From an uncultured Clostridia bacterium (GTDB taxonomy: Bacteria; Bacillota; Clostridia; Oscillospirales; Ruminococcaceae), in the NCBI GenBank assembly GCA_945835425.1, contig CAMAJC010000157.1, positions 1-5,143 on the forward strand: 5,143 nt of DNA, in the 5' to 3' direction. Below the pieces are notes generated by a model. The model saw nothing but the letters and a program-made list of their open reading frames with translations. It did not search any database and was not told the origin of the DNA. Of this stretch, positions 5,131-5,143 are shown in pieces; position 1 is the first letter of the stretch, and the number at the start of each line of letters is the position of its first letter. Both the position numbers and the translations under genes were made by a program.

Positions 5131-5143
5131 GCTTATCGGAAGG

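Noticed and set aside
1..5143. CRISPR array, insertion sequence, tRNA or phage-like genes
   Set aside because: I saw no regularly spaced direct repeats, transposase or integrase motifs, or cloverleaf-like sequences on either strand.

Overview
The window looks like a chromosomal segment of a Gram-positive anaerobe of the class Clostridia (Bacillota), probably a gut-type Oscillospiraceae/Lachnospiraceae relative. This is inferred from purine-rich AGGAGG-type ribosome binding sites in front of most genes, a clostridial-style PlsC N-terminus, a small protein resembling the clostridial DUF6774 family, and GC-rich genes separated by AT-rich spacers carrying near-consensus sigma-A promoters. No phylogenetic marker is present, so the assignment is tentative.

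Layout, left to right. Positions 1-269 hold no credible gene. They contain a strong palindromic element (47-101), a cluster of smaller inverted repeats (127-175) and a weak leftward promoter-like signal (186-213). Then come two leftward genes: a membrane 1-acylglycerol-3-phosphate acyltransferase (plsC, 270-1028), preceded by a perfect TTGACA-N17-TATAAT promoter, and a 61-residue protein with a Cys-rich tail (1147-1332). A 13-bp-stem rho-independent terminator (1395-1431) closes the next leftward unit. That unit is a three-gene operon read from 4023 down to 1438: a BaiN/RdsA (HI0933) family flavoprotein, a divergent Ham1/RdgB-type nucleotide pyrophosphatase, and TrmO, the tRNA m6t6A37 methyltransferase. 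The genes are separated by only 25 and 11 nt. A 184-bp divergent spacer with a good rightward promoter leads to a rightward metallo-beta-lactamase-fold hydrolase (4208-5047), followed by two adjacent stable hairpins at the right edge.

The operon is the most coherent functional unit. TrmO modifies tRNA, E. coli RdsA (YhiN) is known as a 23S rRNA dihydrouridine synthase, and Ham1-family enzymes clean the nucleotide pool. RNA modification and nucleotide housekeeping therefore seem a better guess for the flavoprotein than the bile-acid role implied by the BaiN name. The rest is housekeeping (phospholipid synthesis) plus an uncharacterised hydrolase. I see no mobile element, CRISPR array, defence system, tRNA or rRNA gene. 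I did not find a clearly new multi-gene system; the less explained items are the divergent Ham1 protein, the small Cys-tailed protein and the structured non-coding ends.
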